A DNA stretch of 12,635 bases from Caulobacteraceae bacterium. Its GTDB lineage: Bacteria; Pseudomonadota; Alphaproteobacteria; Caulobacterales; Caulobacteraceae. The DNA lies in NCBI GenBank assembly GCA_947479185.1, contig CANJYY010000040.1, forward strand, positions 1 through 12,635, read 5' to 3'. This document shows, one piece after another, positions 1 to 5,737 of the stretch. The notes under the pieces were generated by a model. The model was not told the DNA's origin. It did no database searches and saw only the letters and a program-made list of their open reading frames with translations. The position numbers and the translations under genes are program-made. Positions within the stretch are counted from its first letter, which is position 1. Each line of letters starts with the position of its first letter.

Positions 1-52
1 CATGTGCATCGGCGGCGGCCAGGGCATCGCGGCGGTGTTCGAGCGGGCGTAG
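1..52 (+). CDS. Thiolase (acetyl-CoA C-acyltransferase), C-terminal end only
   Basis: Only the last 16 codons and the TAG stop (50-52) lie in the window. They read MCIGGGQGIAAVFERA, which is the hallmark C-terminus of the thiolase family. The Cys is the second catalytic cysteine (general acid/base), and the following GGGQG loop lines the active site. Thiolases carry out reversible Claisen condensation or CoA-dependent cleavage of 3-ketoacyl-CoA, in beta-oxidation or polyhydroxybutyrate synthesis. Which of these applies cannot be told from this fragment. The gene runs off the left edge and converges on the GNAT pair, with only an inverted repeat between the two stop codons. Family assignment is confident; subfamily is unknown. 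Confidence 0.88.
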   Translation, partial: MCIGGGQGIAAVFERA

Positions 53-170
53 TGCGTCCTTCGAGACGCGATCCTGAGGGATCGCTCCTCAGGATGACGT
101 GCTGGGTGGGCTTACCCTTCTGGTCGTCATGGTGAGGAGCAAGCCTCAAGCGAGCGTCTCGAACCACGCA
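53..170. repeat. Family A intergenic inverted repeat, copy 1
   Basis: The element starts TGCGTCCTTCGAGACGC and ends GCGTCTCGAACCACGCA, which are near-perfect inverted ends (15 of 17 bases). The match extends inward over arms of about 45 bp (53-97 against 124-170), including CTCCTCAGGATGACG opposite its partial complement around 124-140. It fills the whole gap between two convergent stop codons, starting one base after the thiolase TAG and ending two bases before the GNAT stop. Transcribed from either strand it would fold into a long hairpin, so it could end transcription in both directions. That role is inference. A second copy lies at 1299-1432. Confidence 0.85.
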
Positions 171-172
171 CG

Positions 173-784
173 CTACCCCCAGCGCGCGCGCCACTGCGCC
201 GCCGTCACCTCCCAGTAGAGCGACGTCCGCGTCGTCCCGTCCGGACGCACGACCTCGCGCGCGCCCATCCGCACGAACCCGGCGGCATCGATCAGCTTGG
301 CCGACCGGACGTTGTCCACGGCGGCGGTCAGGCACATCATCCGCACCTTCAGCGCCTGAAAGATCCAGCCGAAGCTGTGCAGCGCGCCCGCCCCGCCCTG
401 CCCGCCGCTCTGGCGGTCCGCACGCAGGGCGCCGGCCAGCTCCGCCGCCGACCGTTCCGGCCAGACGCTGACGCAGCTGTAGCCGGCGATCCGCCCCGTC
501 TCGTCGCGCGTCAGGATCAGCAGCCGCCGGCCCGCCTGGCGCAGGGCCTCGGACTCGACGATCCAGCGGCCGACGTTTTCGTGGGTGAACGGCCGGGGCA
601 GGTCATAGATGGCGTCGGTGACGCGGGGGTCGGTCAGGAAGGCCGTCAGGTCGGCGGCGTCCTCGGGCCGGGCGAGCGAGCGGCCGGGCCCCAGCCCGTC
701 GAGATCGGCCGCCAGCACCGCCGCGCGGATCGCCGCCGTCTCCTCGGGCGTAACGTCCAGCACGGTGTCCGGCGGCGCGCTCAT
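173..784 (-). CDS. GNAT-family N-acetyltransferase (RimJ/RimL-like)
   Basis: The 203-residue product has the GNAT fold of the Acetyltransf_3 (RimJ/RimL) type. Visible features are a mid-protein strand LLILTRDETGRIAGYSCVSV (about 88-107), a Gly-rich acetyl-CoA pyrophosphate loop RQSGGQGGAGAL (124-135), and the closing motif LTAAVDNVRSAKLIDAAGF (152-170), in which Asn and Ala-Gly-Phe are typical of the family. The substrate cannot be read from sequence; relatives acetylate protein N-termini, polyamines, antibiotics or small metabolites. The start codon overlaps the stop of the upstream GNAT gene (ATGA at 781-784). No Shine-Dalgarno is evident there, so translation is probably coupled. The first ~40 residues are weakly conserved-looking, and a later start cannot be excluded. 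Confidence 0.85.
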   Translation of the reverse strand: MSAPPDTVLDVTPEETAAIRAAVLAADLDGLGPGRSLARPEDAADLTAFLTDPRVTDAIYDLPRPFTHENVGRWIVESEALRQAGRRLLILTRDETGRIAGYSCVSVWPERSAAELAGALRADRQSGGQGGAGALHSFGWIFQALKVRMMCLTAAVDNVRSAKLIDAAGFVRMGAREVVRPDGTTRTSLYWEVTAAQWRARWG

Positions 785-1260
785 GACGCGGCCAGGCGCT
801 CCAGCGGCGCGCCGGTCAGACGGCGTGTGGTCCAGCCGTCGAGGGCCTCGGCCCCCAGCGAGTCGTAGAAGGCGATCGACGGCGCGTTCCAGTCCAGCAC
901 CGCCCAGTCGAGGCGCGGCAAGTTCTCGTCCCGGCAGCGCCGCGCGAGGCCGGCAAGCAGCGCCTTGCCGGCGCCGACGCCGCGCGCCGCCGGTTCGACG
1001 AACAGGTCTTCCAGGTAGATGCCGTGCCGACCGCGGAAGGTGGAGTAGCTGTAGAACCAGACCGCGAAGCCGACCGGCCGGCCGGCCAGTTCGGCGATGT
1101 CGCAGAACACCCGCGGCGCGGCGCCGAAGAACGAGACCTCCACGTCGTGCAGCGCCAGATCGGCCTCATGGCGCAGCTTCTCGTACTCGGCCAGGGCGTG
1201 GATGAAGCCGAGGATGACAGGCGCGTCGCCGGGATGGGCGGGTCGGATGGTCAGGGTCAT
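781..1260 (-). CDS. GNAT-family N-acetyltransferase, spermidine/spermine acetyltransferase-like (SSAT/diamine type)
   Basis: The 159-residue product has the usual length for a single GNAT domain. It resembles the SSAT/SAT2 branch: FYSYSTFRG (69-77) and IYLEDLFVEP (81-90) precede the acetyl-CoA loop RGVGAGKALL (93-102), then VLDWNAPSIAFYDSLGA (121-137). In that last segment the Tyr (132) sits where SSAT has its catalytic acid. SSAT-like enzymes acetylate polyamines, thialysine or other primary amines with acetyl-CoA; the exact substrate is inference only. The ATG start at 1258-1260 gives a normal GNAT N-terminus (TIRPAHPGDAPVI). It is the first gene of a two-gene unit with the overlapping second GNAT. 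Upstream there are only about 38 bp before a family A repeat, so the promoter must lie in that short strip or beyond the repeat. Confidence 0.88.
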   Translation of the reverse strand: MTLTIRPAHPGDAPVILGFIHALAEYEKLRHEADLALHDVEVSFFGAAPRVFCDIAELAGRPVGFAVWFYSYSTFRGRHGIYLEDLFVEPAARGVGAGKALLAGLARRCRDENLPRLDWAVLDWNAPSIAFYDSLGAEALDGWTTRRLTGAPLERLAAS

Positions 1261-1298
1261 GGCGCAAGCCTAGACCTCAAGCTCCTTCCTGGGGAAGG

Positions 1299-1432
1299 TG
1301 CGTCCTTCGAGACGCTCGCTTGAGGCTCGCTCCTCAGGATGACGAAGAGGGGTTGATCGACCACTCTGTCCGTCTTGGTGAGGAGCGGACCCTCAGGTCC
1401 CCCCGGATCAAGTCCGGGGCTCGAACCACGCA
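1299..1432. repeat. Family A intergenic inverted repeat, copy 2 with nested hairpin
   Basis: It opens with TGCGTCCTTCGAGACGC, identical to copy 1, and continues with GAGGCTCGCTCCTCAGGATGACG. It ends TCGAACCACGCA as copy 1 does. The right arm differs: between the GTGAGGAGC segment and the TCGAACC end it carries a separate hairpin, CCCCGGA (1401-1407), loop TCAAG, TCCGGGG (1413-1419), which is absent from copy 1. The element lies between the 5' end of the SSAT-like gene and the 3' end of the SDR gene. It ends four bases before the SDR stop codon. Confidence 0.8.
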
Positions 1433-1436
1433 CCCC

Positions 1437-2408
1437 TCACCCCAGCCCGACGGTCTCCACCGACAGGGCCCAGAGCCGCTCGGCGCTGTCGGGGTCCAGG
1501 GCGTGCGGCATGACGCCTTCCCAGGGCGTTGCCTGAGACCAGGGCAGGGCCTGGTTGCAGTTCTCGAGATACAGGCCGCCGACGCCCTCGAGCTCCGGGC
1601 CGACCGCCGCCCACACGCTGGTCGAGGCGCCCTGCTCCGGCGTCTTGAAGCCGTCGCGGATCTTGCCGGTCGTCTCGTCGATCCAGCCCAGCGCGACCAT
1701 CTCCTCATGCGGCAGGTGCCGCTGCAACGGGGTCATGATGCCGCCGGGCATGACGGCGTTGGCGGTGATCCCGCGATCCTTGAAGCGCCTGTGGAAGCCC
1801 ACCGCGAACAGGGCGTTGGCCGTCTTGGCCTGGCCGTAGCTCTCCCATTTGTCATAGGGCCGGGTGACGTAGTTGACGTCCTCCCAGTTGATGTCCGACC
1901 GGCGGTGACCGATCGACGACAGGCTGACCAGCCGCGAGGCCTTGCCCGCGCCCTTCGCGCCGGCTTCCAGCGCCGGGGCCAGCAGATTGCCCAGCAGGAA
2001 GTGGCCGAAGTGGTTGGTGCCGATCTGCATCTCGAACCCGTCGTGGGTGCGGTCCAGCGGGCAGGCCATGACGGCGGCGTTGTTGATCAGGATGTGCAGC
2101 GGCGCGGTCCCCCAGCGCGCGCCGAACGCGCGGATCGAGGCCAGGTCCGACAGGTCGAGCATCTCGAACCGGGCGCCGGGGCCTTTCGCGGTCTTCGCGA
2201 TGTCGGCGATGGCGGCGGCGGCGAGGTCGGGCTTGCGCGCGGCGATGACCACGTCGGCGCCGGCCTCGGCCAGGGCGCGGGCGGTCTCGATGCCGATGCC
2301 GGTGGCGGCGCCGGTGACGATGACCGTCTTGCCGCTCAGGTCGTGGCCGGCCACGACCTCGCGCGCCGGCGTGAAGGCCCCGAAGGGCGAGGTGATGCGG
2401 TCGGTCAT
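1437..2408 (-). CDS. Short-chain dehydrogenase/reductase (retinol dehydrogenase-like)
   Basis: A 323-residue NAD(P)-dependent oxidoreductase with a complete classical SDR set. It shows the dinucleotide-binding TGAATGIG (32-39), the Asp of LDLSD near 85, NNAA (109-112), catalytic Ser in SLSS (162-165) and YGQAK (191-195) with the Tyr and Lys of the YxxxK motif, then PGGIMTP (221-227). The SSxxH pattern and the C-terminal extension (to WSQATPWEGVMPHALDPDSA) fit the retinol-dehydrogenase/WW-oxidoreductase-like group that acts on aldehydes, ketones or alcohols; the substrate is unknown. The start is ATG at 2406-2408 with a GGGAGGA ribosome site inside the end of marR. It lies 4 bp downstream of the MarR gene, so it is almost certainly cotranscribed and controlled by that regulator. 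Confidence 0.93.
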   Translation of the reverse strand: MTDRITSPFGAFTPAREVVAGHDLSGKTVIVTGAATGIGIETARALAEAGADVVIAARKPDLAAAAIADIAKTAKGPGARFEMLDLSDLASIRAFGARWGTAPLHILINNAAVMACPLDRTHDGFEMQIGTNHFGHFLLGNLLAPALEAGAKGAGKASRLVSLSSIGHRRSDINWEDVNYVTRPYDKWESYGQAKTANALFAVGFHRRFKDRGITANAVMPGGIMTPLQRHLPHEEMVALGWIDETTGKIRDGFKTPEQGASTSVWAAVGPELEGVGGLYLENCNQALPWSQATPWEGVMPHALDPDSAERLWALSVETVGLG

Positions 2409-2412
2409 GGGG

Positions 2413-2844
2413 TCAGTCCTCCCTGGAGAATTTTACGGCGACGGCTTCCAGCCAGCGGGCGACGACAGTGGCGTCCTCCTCCGACAGGCCATCGCTCATG
2501 CGGTGGTTGAGATCATCGAGCAGGGCCACGGCCCGCTCGCGCGCCGACCAGCCCTGGGCGGTCAGGTACAGCCGCTGGCCGCGCCCGTCGGTCGGGTCGG
2601 GTCGTCGCTCGACATAGCCGGCGCGGGTCATGCGATCGACCAGCCCGGTCATGGCCGACGGGGCCACGTCCAGCGCCTCGGCGGCGTCGCCGATGGCCGC
2701 GCCGTCCGACCGCCCGAGAAACAGCACCAGACCCGCCTGGGCCGAGGTGACGCCCTCGATCTGCGCGGCCTCGGCCTCCACCCAGCGCTCGACGCGCTTC
2801 TGGGCGGCTTTCAGCAGGGCGTAGAAGAGGGGGCGCTCGGTCAT
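2413..2844 (-). CDS. MarR-family transcriptional regulator
   Basis: The 143-residue length is normal for MarR. After an N-terminal dimerisation helix (1-30), the winged helix-turn-helix is visible: helices around 49-72 (AIGDAAEALDVAPSAMTGLVDRM, split here by the turn at about 60) and a wing RRPDPTDGRGQRLYLTAQG (80-98) with the conserved D-x-R-type contact. A C-terminal helix (101-138) completes the dimer interface. Such proteins usually repress their own operon and release DNA on binding a small ligand or on cysteine oxidation. This one has no cysteine, so ligand control is more likely. It is the first gene of an operon with the SDR 4 bp downstream. Twin palindromes overlap its promoter at 2862-2893, and the ATG sits about 8 nt after the predicted -10 box. 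Confidence 0.93.
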   Translation of the reverse strand: MTERPLFYALLKAAQKRVERWVEAEAAQIEGVTSAQAGLVLFLGRSDGAAIGDAAEALDVAPSAMTGLVDRMTRAGYVERRPDPTDGRGQRLYLTAQGWSARERAVALLDDLNHRMSDGLSEEDATVVARWLEAVAVKFSRED

Positions 2845-2852
2845 CGAACGCG

Positions 2853-2880
2853 ACTATATGCTTCACATGTGAAACATCAA
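2853..2880 (-). promoter_or_regulatory. Predicted sigma70-type promoter of the marR-SDR operon
   Basis: On the - strand, TTGATG (2880-2875) and TATAGT (2858-2853) are separated by 16 bp, close to the housekeeping consensus. The predicted transcription start, 6-8 nt after the -10, falls at about 2845-2847, directly at the marR ATG (2844). The mRNA would therefore have almost no leader and no Shine-Dalgarno. The first palindrome lies inside the spacer. Confidence 0.65.
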
Positions 2881-2893
2881 GTTCACATGTGAA
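2862..2893. promoter_or_regulatory. Twin operator: two identical perfect palindromes for the MarR regulator
   Basis: TTCACATGTGAA, a perfect 12-bp palindrome, occurs at 2862-2873 and again at 2882-2893. The offset is exactly 20 bp, about two helical turns. Both copies share a 16-bp identity (TTCACATGTGAAACAT), and the first extends to an 18/20 palindrome at 2858-2877. One copy lies between the -35 and -10 boxes, the other directly upstream of the -35. Placement and symmetry fit MarR dimers bound on the same DNA face and repressing their own operon. Confidence 0.78.
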
Positions 2894-2906
2894 ACATATA
2901 TGTTCT

Positions 2907-2932
2907 TTCCTCCCCGGCTTCGCGGGGAGGAA
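2907..2932. repeat. Solo family B hairpin unit
   Basis: The ten bases TTCCTCCCCG pair with CGGGGAGGAA around a six-base loop, forming a 10-bp perfect stem. The sequence matches the outermost hairpin of the long family B repeats elsewhere in the window but lacks the rest of the element. It lies between the end of the metallo-hydrolase gene and the marR promoter region. It could act as a transcription stop or barrier, but no clear T-tract follows on the - strand. Confidence 0.65.
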
Positions 2933-2942
2933 GTACAATATT

Positions 2943-4013
2943 TCACCCCGCCCGGTACCAGATCACCCCGTCCGCATCCGCCTCGGCCACCGCCTTGCCG
3001 CGTTCGATCAGGCAGTTGATGTGGGCCAGGCTCTCGCCGGTGGCCATGCCGACCAGTTCGGGGCCGATCGGGCGGGCGAACAGGGCGCCGAACACGTCGA
3101 CGGCGCGCTTCGGCTCGGCCAGCGACTTCTCCAGCCGGCCCAGCGACCGCTCGTGGCCGGCGATCAGGTGGTCGAGCCGCGCGTGCAGGCCGTGGAACGG
3201 GTCGTTGTGCGCCGGCAGCACCAGCACCTCATCCGGCACCGCCGCCTTCACCTTGGCGCAGCTGGTCATCCAGTCGGTCAGCGGATCGGCGTCCGGCTCG
3301 GTCGGGAACACCGAGACGTTCGAGGAGATGCGCGGCAGCACCTGGTCGCCGGAGATCAGCAGCTTCAGCTCCGGGCAGTAGAGGCAGGCGTGGTCCGGCG
3401 AATGGCCGTTGCCGGTGACGATCCGCCACATGTGGCCGCCGATGTCGAATTCATCGCCGTCATTGAGCCGGCGGTAGCTGTCGGGCAGCTGGTAGATCGC
3501 CTTGCCGAACCCGCCGAAACGCGCGCGGTAGTTCTCCAGCGCGTCCTCGTCCCAGCCGGCGGCCTTGTAGAAGCGCATGCCGTCCTCGGGCGCCTCGCGG
3601 CCGGTGTCGGCCACCAGCATGCGGCACTGCAGGTACTCCAGCCGGGTCATCCACAGGCGGCACTGGAACTTGCGCGTCATCCAGCCGGCGAGGCCGATAT
3701 GGTCGGGATGCAGGTGCGTCACGATCACCCGGGTGATCGGCTTGCCGCCCAGGGCGTCCTTGAACGCCGTCCGCCAGGCCTGGGACGTGTCGCGCGTCTG
3801 CATGCCGGTATCGACCACGCACCAGCCCTCGCCGTCGGCGATGGCCCAGACGTTGATGAACTGCAGCGCGCCGCCCAGCGGCATGCGCAGCCACATCACA
3901 CCCGGGGCGACTTCCACCGCTTCACCCGTTCCGGGTGTGGGGCCTGTCTCGAAGGGATAGTCCAGTTTCGGCCGCCGCACCTCGGCCGCCGTTTCTTCGA
4001 TTCCGTCCCGCAA
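2943..4013 (-). CDS. Metallo-beta-lactamase-fold hydrolase
   Basis: A 356-residue protein with the full MBL metal site: THLHPDH (99-105, HxHxDH), the third-His segment GNGHSPDH (201-208), SGD (221-223, bridging Asp) and PAHN (267-270). The N-terminal strand VAPGVMWLRMP (35-45) and INVWAIADGEGWCVVDTG (53-70) are typical of the glyoxalase II/LACTB2-like branch. A C-terminal helical domain of about 80 residues follows the last metal ligand. These enzymes hydrolyse thioesters, lactones, phosphodiesters or similar substrates; which one is not visible. There is no signal peptide, so it is probably cytoplasmic. No ATG or GTG lies between the upstream in-frame stop and the conserved N-terminus, so the start appears to be TTG at 4011-4013 with GGAG nine bases before it. 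A weak promoter (TTGCGG at 4069-4064, GATGAT at 4046-4041 on the - strand) is possible. Confidence 0.9.
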   Translation of the reverse strand: MRDGIEETAAEVRRPKLDYPFETGPTPGTGEAVEVAPGVMWLRMPLGGALQFINVWAIADGEGWCVVDTGMQTRDTSQAWRTAFKDALGGKPITRVIVTHLHPDHIGLAGWMTRKFQCRLWMTRLEYLQCRMLVADTGREAPEDGMRFYKAAGWDEDALENYRARFGGFGKAIYQLPDSYRRLNDGDEFDIGGHMWRIVTGNGHSPDHACLYCPELKLLISGDQVLPRISSNVSVFPTEPDADPLTDWMTSCAKVKAAVPDEVLVLPAHNDPFHGLHARLDHLIAGHERSLGRLEKSLAEPKRAVDVFGALFARPIGPELVGMATGESLAHINCLIERGKAVAEADADGVIWYRAG

Positions 4014-4092
4014 CGCCCTGCACTCCCGATGAACGCGCCCATCATCGGCTGTTCAGCTCCGCGCCGCAATTCCGCCGGCCGGTTGCGTGACC

Positions 4093-4121
4093 TTGACCCC
4101 CGAAAAAAGCGCGCGTTTAAG
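4093..4121 (+). promoter_or_regulatory. Predicted promoter of the 20-cysteine repeat protein
   Basis: TTGACC (4093-4098) and TTTAAG (4116-4121) are separated by 17 bp in the 141-bp divergent gap. The predicted start near 4128 would give a leader of about 27 nt containing AGGAG (4142-4146), eight bases before the ATG at 4155. The -35 is strong and the -10 moderate. Confidence 0.55.
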
Positions 4122-4154
4122 TCCGCGCGAGGAATTCGGCCAGGAGACAGAACA

Positions 4155-5504
4155 ATGAGGAAATTCGGGATCGGCCTGACGGCCGTTCTGGCGCTAGCTG
4201 TGATGGCGCCCGCCACCATGGTGCTCGCGGCCAAGAAGCCCGCCCCCGCCGCGGCGACCGGCGTGGACCCCAAGGCGCGCGAAAAGGGTATGGCCGACGC
4301 GCCGGCCCTGGTGACCGCGGCGGGCCTGTCCTGCACGGTGTCCGACGCGCGCTGGATCGGCGCCGACGCGAAGACCAAGAGCGCCTTCTACGAAATCGCC
4401 TGCAACCCCGGCTTGGGCGGCGTCATCGTCGCCACCGCGGGCAATGTGACCCCGCCGCAGTTCTATCCCTGCCTCGAAACCGGCAAGCCCGGCGCGGACG
4501 GCAAGCCCGGCTCGCTGGCCTGCAAGCTGCCCGCCAACGCCGAGCCGGCCCAGTCGCTCGCGCCGTTCGTCGCCAAGGCCAACGCCGCCTGCGACATCGA
4601 CACGGCCCGCTCGATCGGCGCCAGCACCAAGAACACCTTCTTCGAAGTCGCCTGCAAGAACGGCTCGGGTCTGGTGCTGGTCACCTCCTATCCGGCCGAC
4701 GCGACCAAGGAGGTCAAGGCCAACACCTGCCTCGCCTACGAGCCCGGCTCGAACCTGGCCTGCCAGCTGACCACCCGTGAAGCCCAGCTGGCCATGGTCG
4801 ACACGCTGGCCGCCTCGGCGCGCAAGAACTGCGTCGTCACCGACAAGCGCTACATCCTGTCGTCGGTGACCGGCTCGACCTACTTCGAAGTCGCCTGCCA
4901 GGACGGCAAGGGCTATGTGCTCGAGCGCGCCGCCAACGGTTCGCTGGCCCGCACCATCGACTGCGCCAACGCGCCCGGCGGCGCCGAATGCACCCTGACC
5001 GACTCGCGCGAAGCCAAGACCGAGCAGGCGGGCCTCTACACCCGTCTGGCCGCCAAGGCCGGCTTCCCCTGCAAGGTCGAGAAGTACGCCCTGTTCCCTT
5101 CCCGCGGTAAGCCCGAGGAAGTGGTCGAGCTGAAGTGCTCGGATCGCCCCGACGGCGGCGTCGCGGTGTTCGACGCCAGCGGCGGCGGCAAGGTCTACAA
5201 CTGCATCGTCGCCGAACTTCAGGGCTACGGCTGCAGCTTCACGCCCAAGGCCGCGTCGGTGGTCAAGATCAGCAACGACCTGCGGTCGCTCGGCAAGGGC
5301 TCCTGCGTCGTCTCCGACGCCCGCGTCATCGGCAAGACCGAAACCGGCGAGGGCTTCGTTGAAGTCGCCTGCGCCGACGGCCTGCCCGGCTGGGTGATCA
5401 ACTACCCGCCGAAATCGGACACGCCCAAGGAAGTCCTGAGCTGTCGCCAGGCGTCGGGCGTCGGCGGCGGCTGCAAGCTGCCGACCAACAAGACCAGCAA
5501 CTGA
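4155..5504 (+). CDS. Secreted protein of five tandem four-cysteine repeats (unknown function)
   Basis: A 449-residue protein with a clear Sec signal peptide (MRKF, hydrophobic GIGLTAVLALAVMAPATMVLA, cleavage near Ala25/26), so it is periplasmic, outer-surface or secreted. The mature part is five tandem units of 78-86 residues, each with four cysteines: 60/83/106/123, 146/167/192/203, 226/248/270/279, 306/328/350/360 and 384/406/430/440. The unit pattern is C-x-V-x-D-(A/K)-R-x-(I/L), then (F/Y)-(Y/F)-E-(I/V)-A-C about 22 residues on, a third Cys about 23 later, and (A/G)-C-(K/Q)-L about 10 after that. No other cysteines exist, so each unit probably closes two disulfides. I do not recognise a named family. 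The ATG is chosen because it begins the signal peptide and has AGGAG at the right distance. The open frame extends upstream to 2889, but that part is antisense to the metallo-hydrolase and is not coding. A strong terminator follows, so it is likely monocistronic. Confidence 0.92.
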   Translation: MRKFGIGLTAVLALAVMAPATMVLAAKKPAPAAATGVDPKAREKGMADAPALVTAAGLSCTVSDARWIGADAKTKSAFYEIACNPGLGGVIVATAGNVTPPQFYPCLETGKPGADGKPGSLACKLPANAEPAQSLAPFVAKANAACDIDTARSIGASTKNTFFEVACKNGSGLVLVTSYPADATKEVKANTCLAYEPGSNLACQLTTREAQLAMVDTLAASARKNCVVTDKRYILSSVTGSTYFEVACQDGKGYVLERAANGSLARTIDCANAPGGAECTLTDSREAKTEQAGLYTRLAAKAGFPCKVEKYALFPSRGKPEEVVELKCSDRPDGGVAVFDASGGGKVYNCIVAELQGYGCSFTPKAASVVKISNDLRSLGKGSCVVSDARVIGKTETGEGFVEVACADGLPGWVINYPPKSDTPKEVLSCRQASGVGGGCKLPTNKTSN

Positions 5505-5528
5505 TCTTCAGGCTGATCTGAACAGACG

Positions 5529-5563
5529 AAGGCCCGCCGGAGCGATCCGGCGGGCCTTTTTCT
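5529..5563 (+). terminator. Intrinsic terminator after the cysteine-repeat gene
   Basis: A 13-bp perfect stem (AAGGCCCGCCGGA, 5529-5541, with TCCGGCGGGCCTT, 5546-5558) closes a GCGA loop and runs into a T-rich tail (5557-5563). It sits 25 bp after the stop codon at 5504. The A-rich left side could also give weak termination of - strand transcription. Confidence 0.92.
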
Positions 5564-5570
5564 TGTCCGA

Positions 5571-5728
5571 TCCTCCCCTCGCAGAGGGGAGGGGGACCAT
5601 GCGGAGCATGGTGGAGGGGGCAGCGCCGGGCTTGCCGGAAAGACAGGAATTCCGGAGGGGGCCGCCGACGTCAGCGCCGCCTCTCCACCAGCCTCCGGCT
5701 GGTCCCCCTCCCCGCGATGCGGGGAGGA
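5571..5728. repeat. Family B long inverted repeat, copy 1
   Basis: It begins TCCTCCCC and ends GGGGAGGA. Each arm holds two nested hairpins: CCCCTC..GAGGGG (5575-5591), then GACCATGC..GCATGGT (5595-5612), mirrored at the right end by ACCAGCC..GGCTGGT and CCCCGC..GCGGGG. The central part contains GGAATTCC. The element fills the gap between the terminator at 5529-5563 and the stop codon of the ThDP gene (5738). It is in the same orientation as the copy at 11506. Confidence 0.85.
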
Positions 5729-5737
5729 ATGACCGTT

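Noticed and set aside
1320..2510. 396-residue open frame on the + strand
   Set aside because: It is antisense to the SDR gene and crosses a repeat. The SDR frame has every expected motif, so this frame is a by-product of GC bias.
2862..2893. Two identical palindromes considered as a short CRISPR or attachment-site repeat
   Set aside because: There are only two copies, 20 bp apart, with an 8-bp gap and no spacer-like sequence, no cas or integrase gene, and an ideal position for a MarR operator.
2889..4154. Open frame running upstream of the cysteine-repeat gene, making one apparent 871-residue protein
   Set aside because: This part is antisense to the metallo-hydrolase, is rich in Arg/Gly/His shadow composition, and has no recognisable domain. 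The signal peptide at 4155 with its own promoter and ribosome site marks the true start.
5571..5728. Family B repeat considered as an insertion sequence or a small protein gene
   Set aside because: It has no transposase frame and its short frames differ between copies, while base pairing is kept. It is a non-coding structured repeat.
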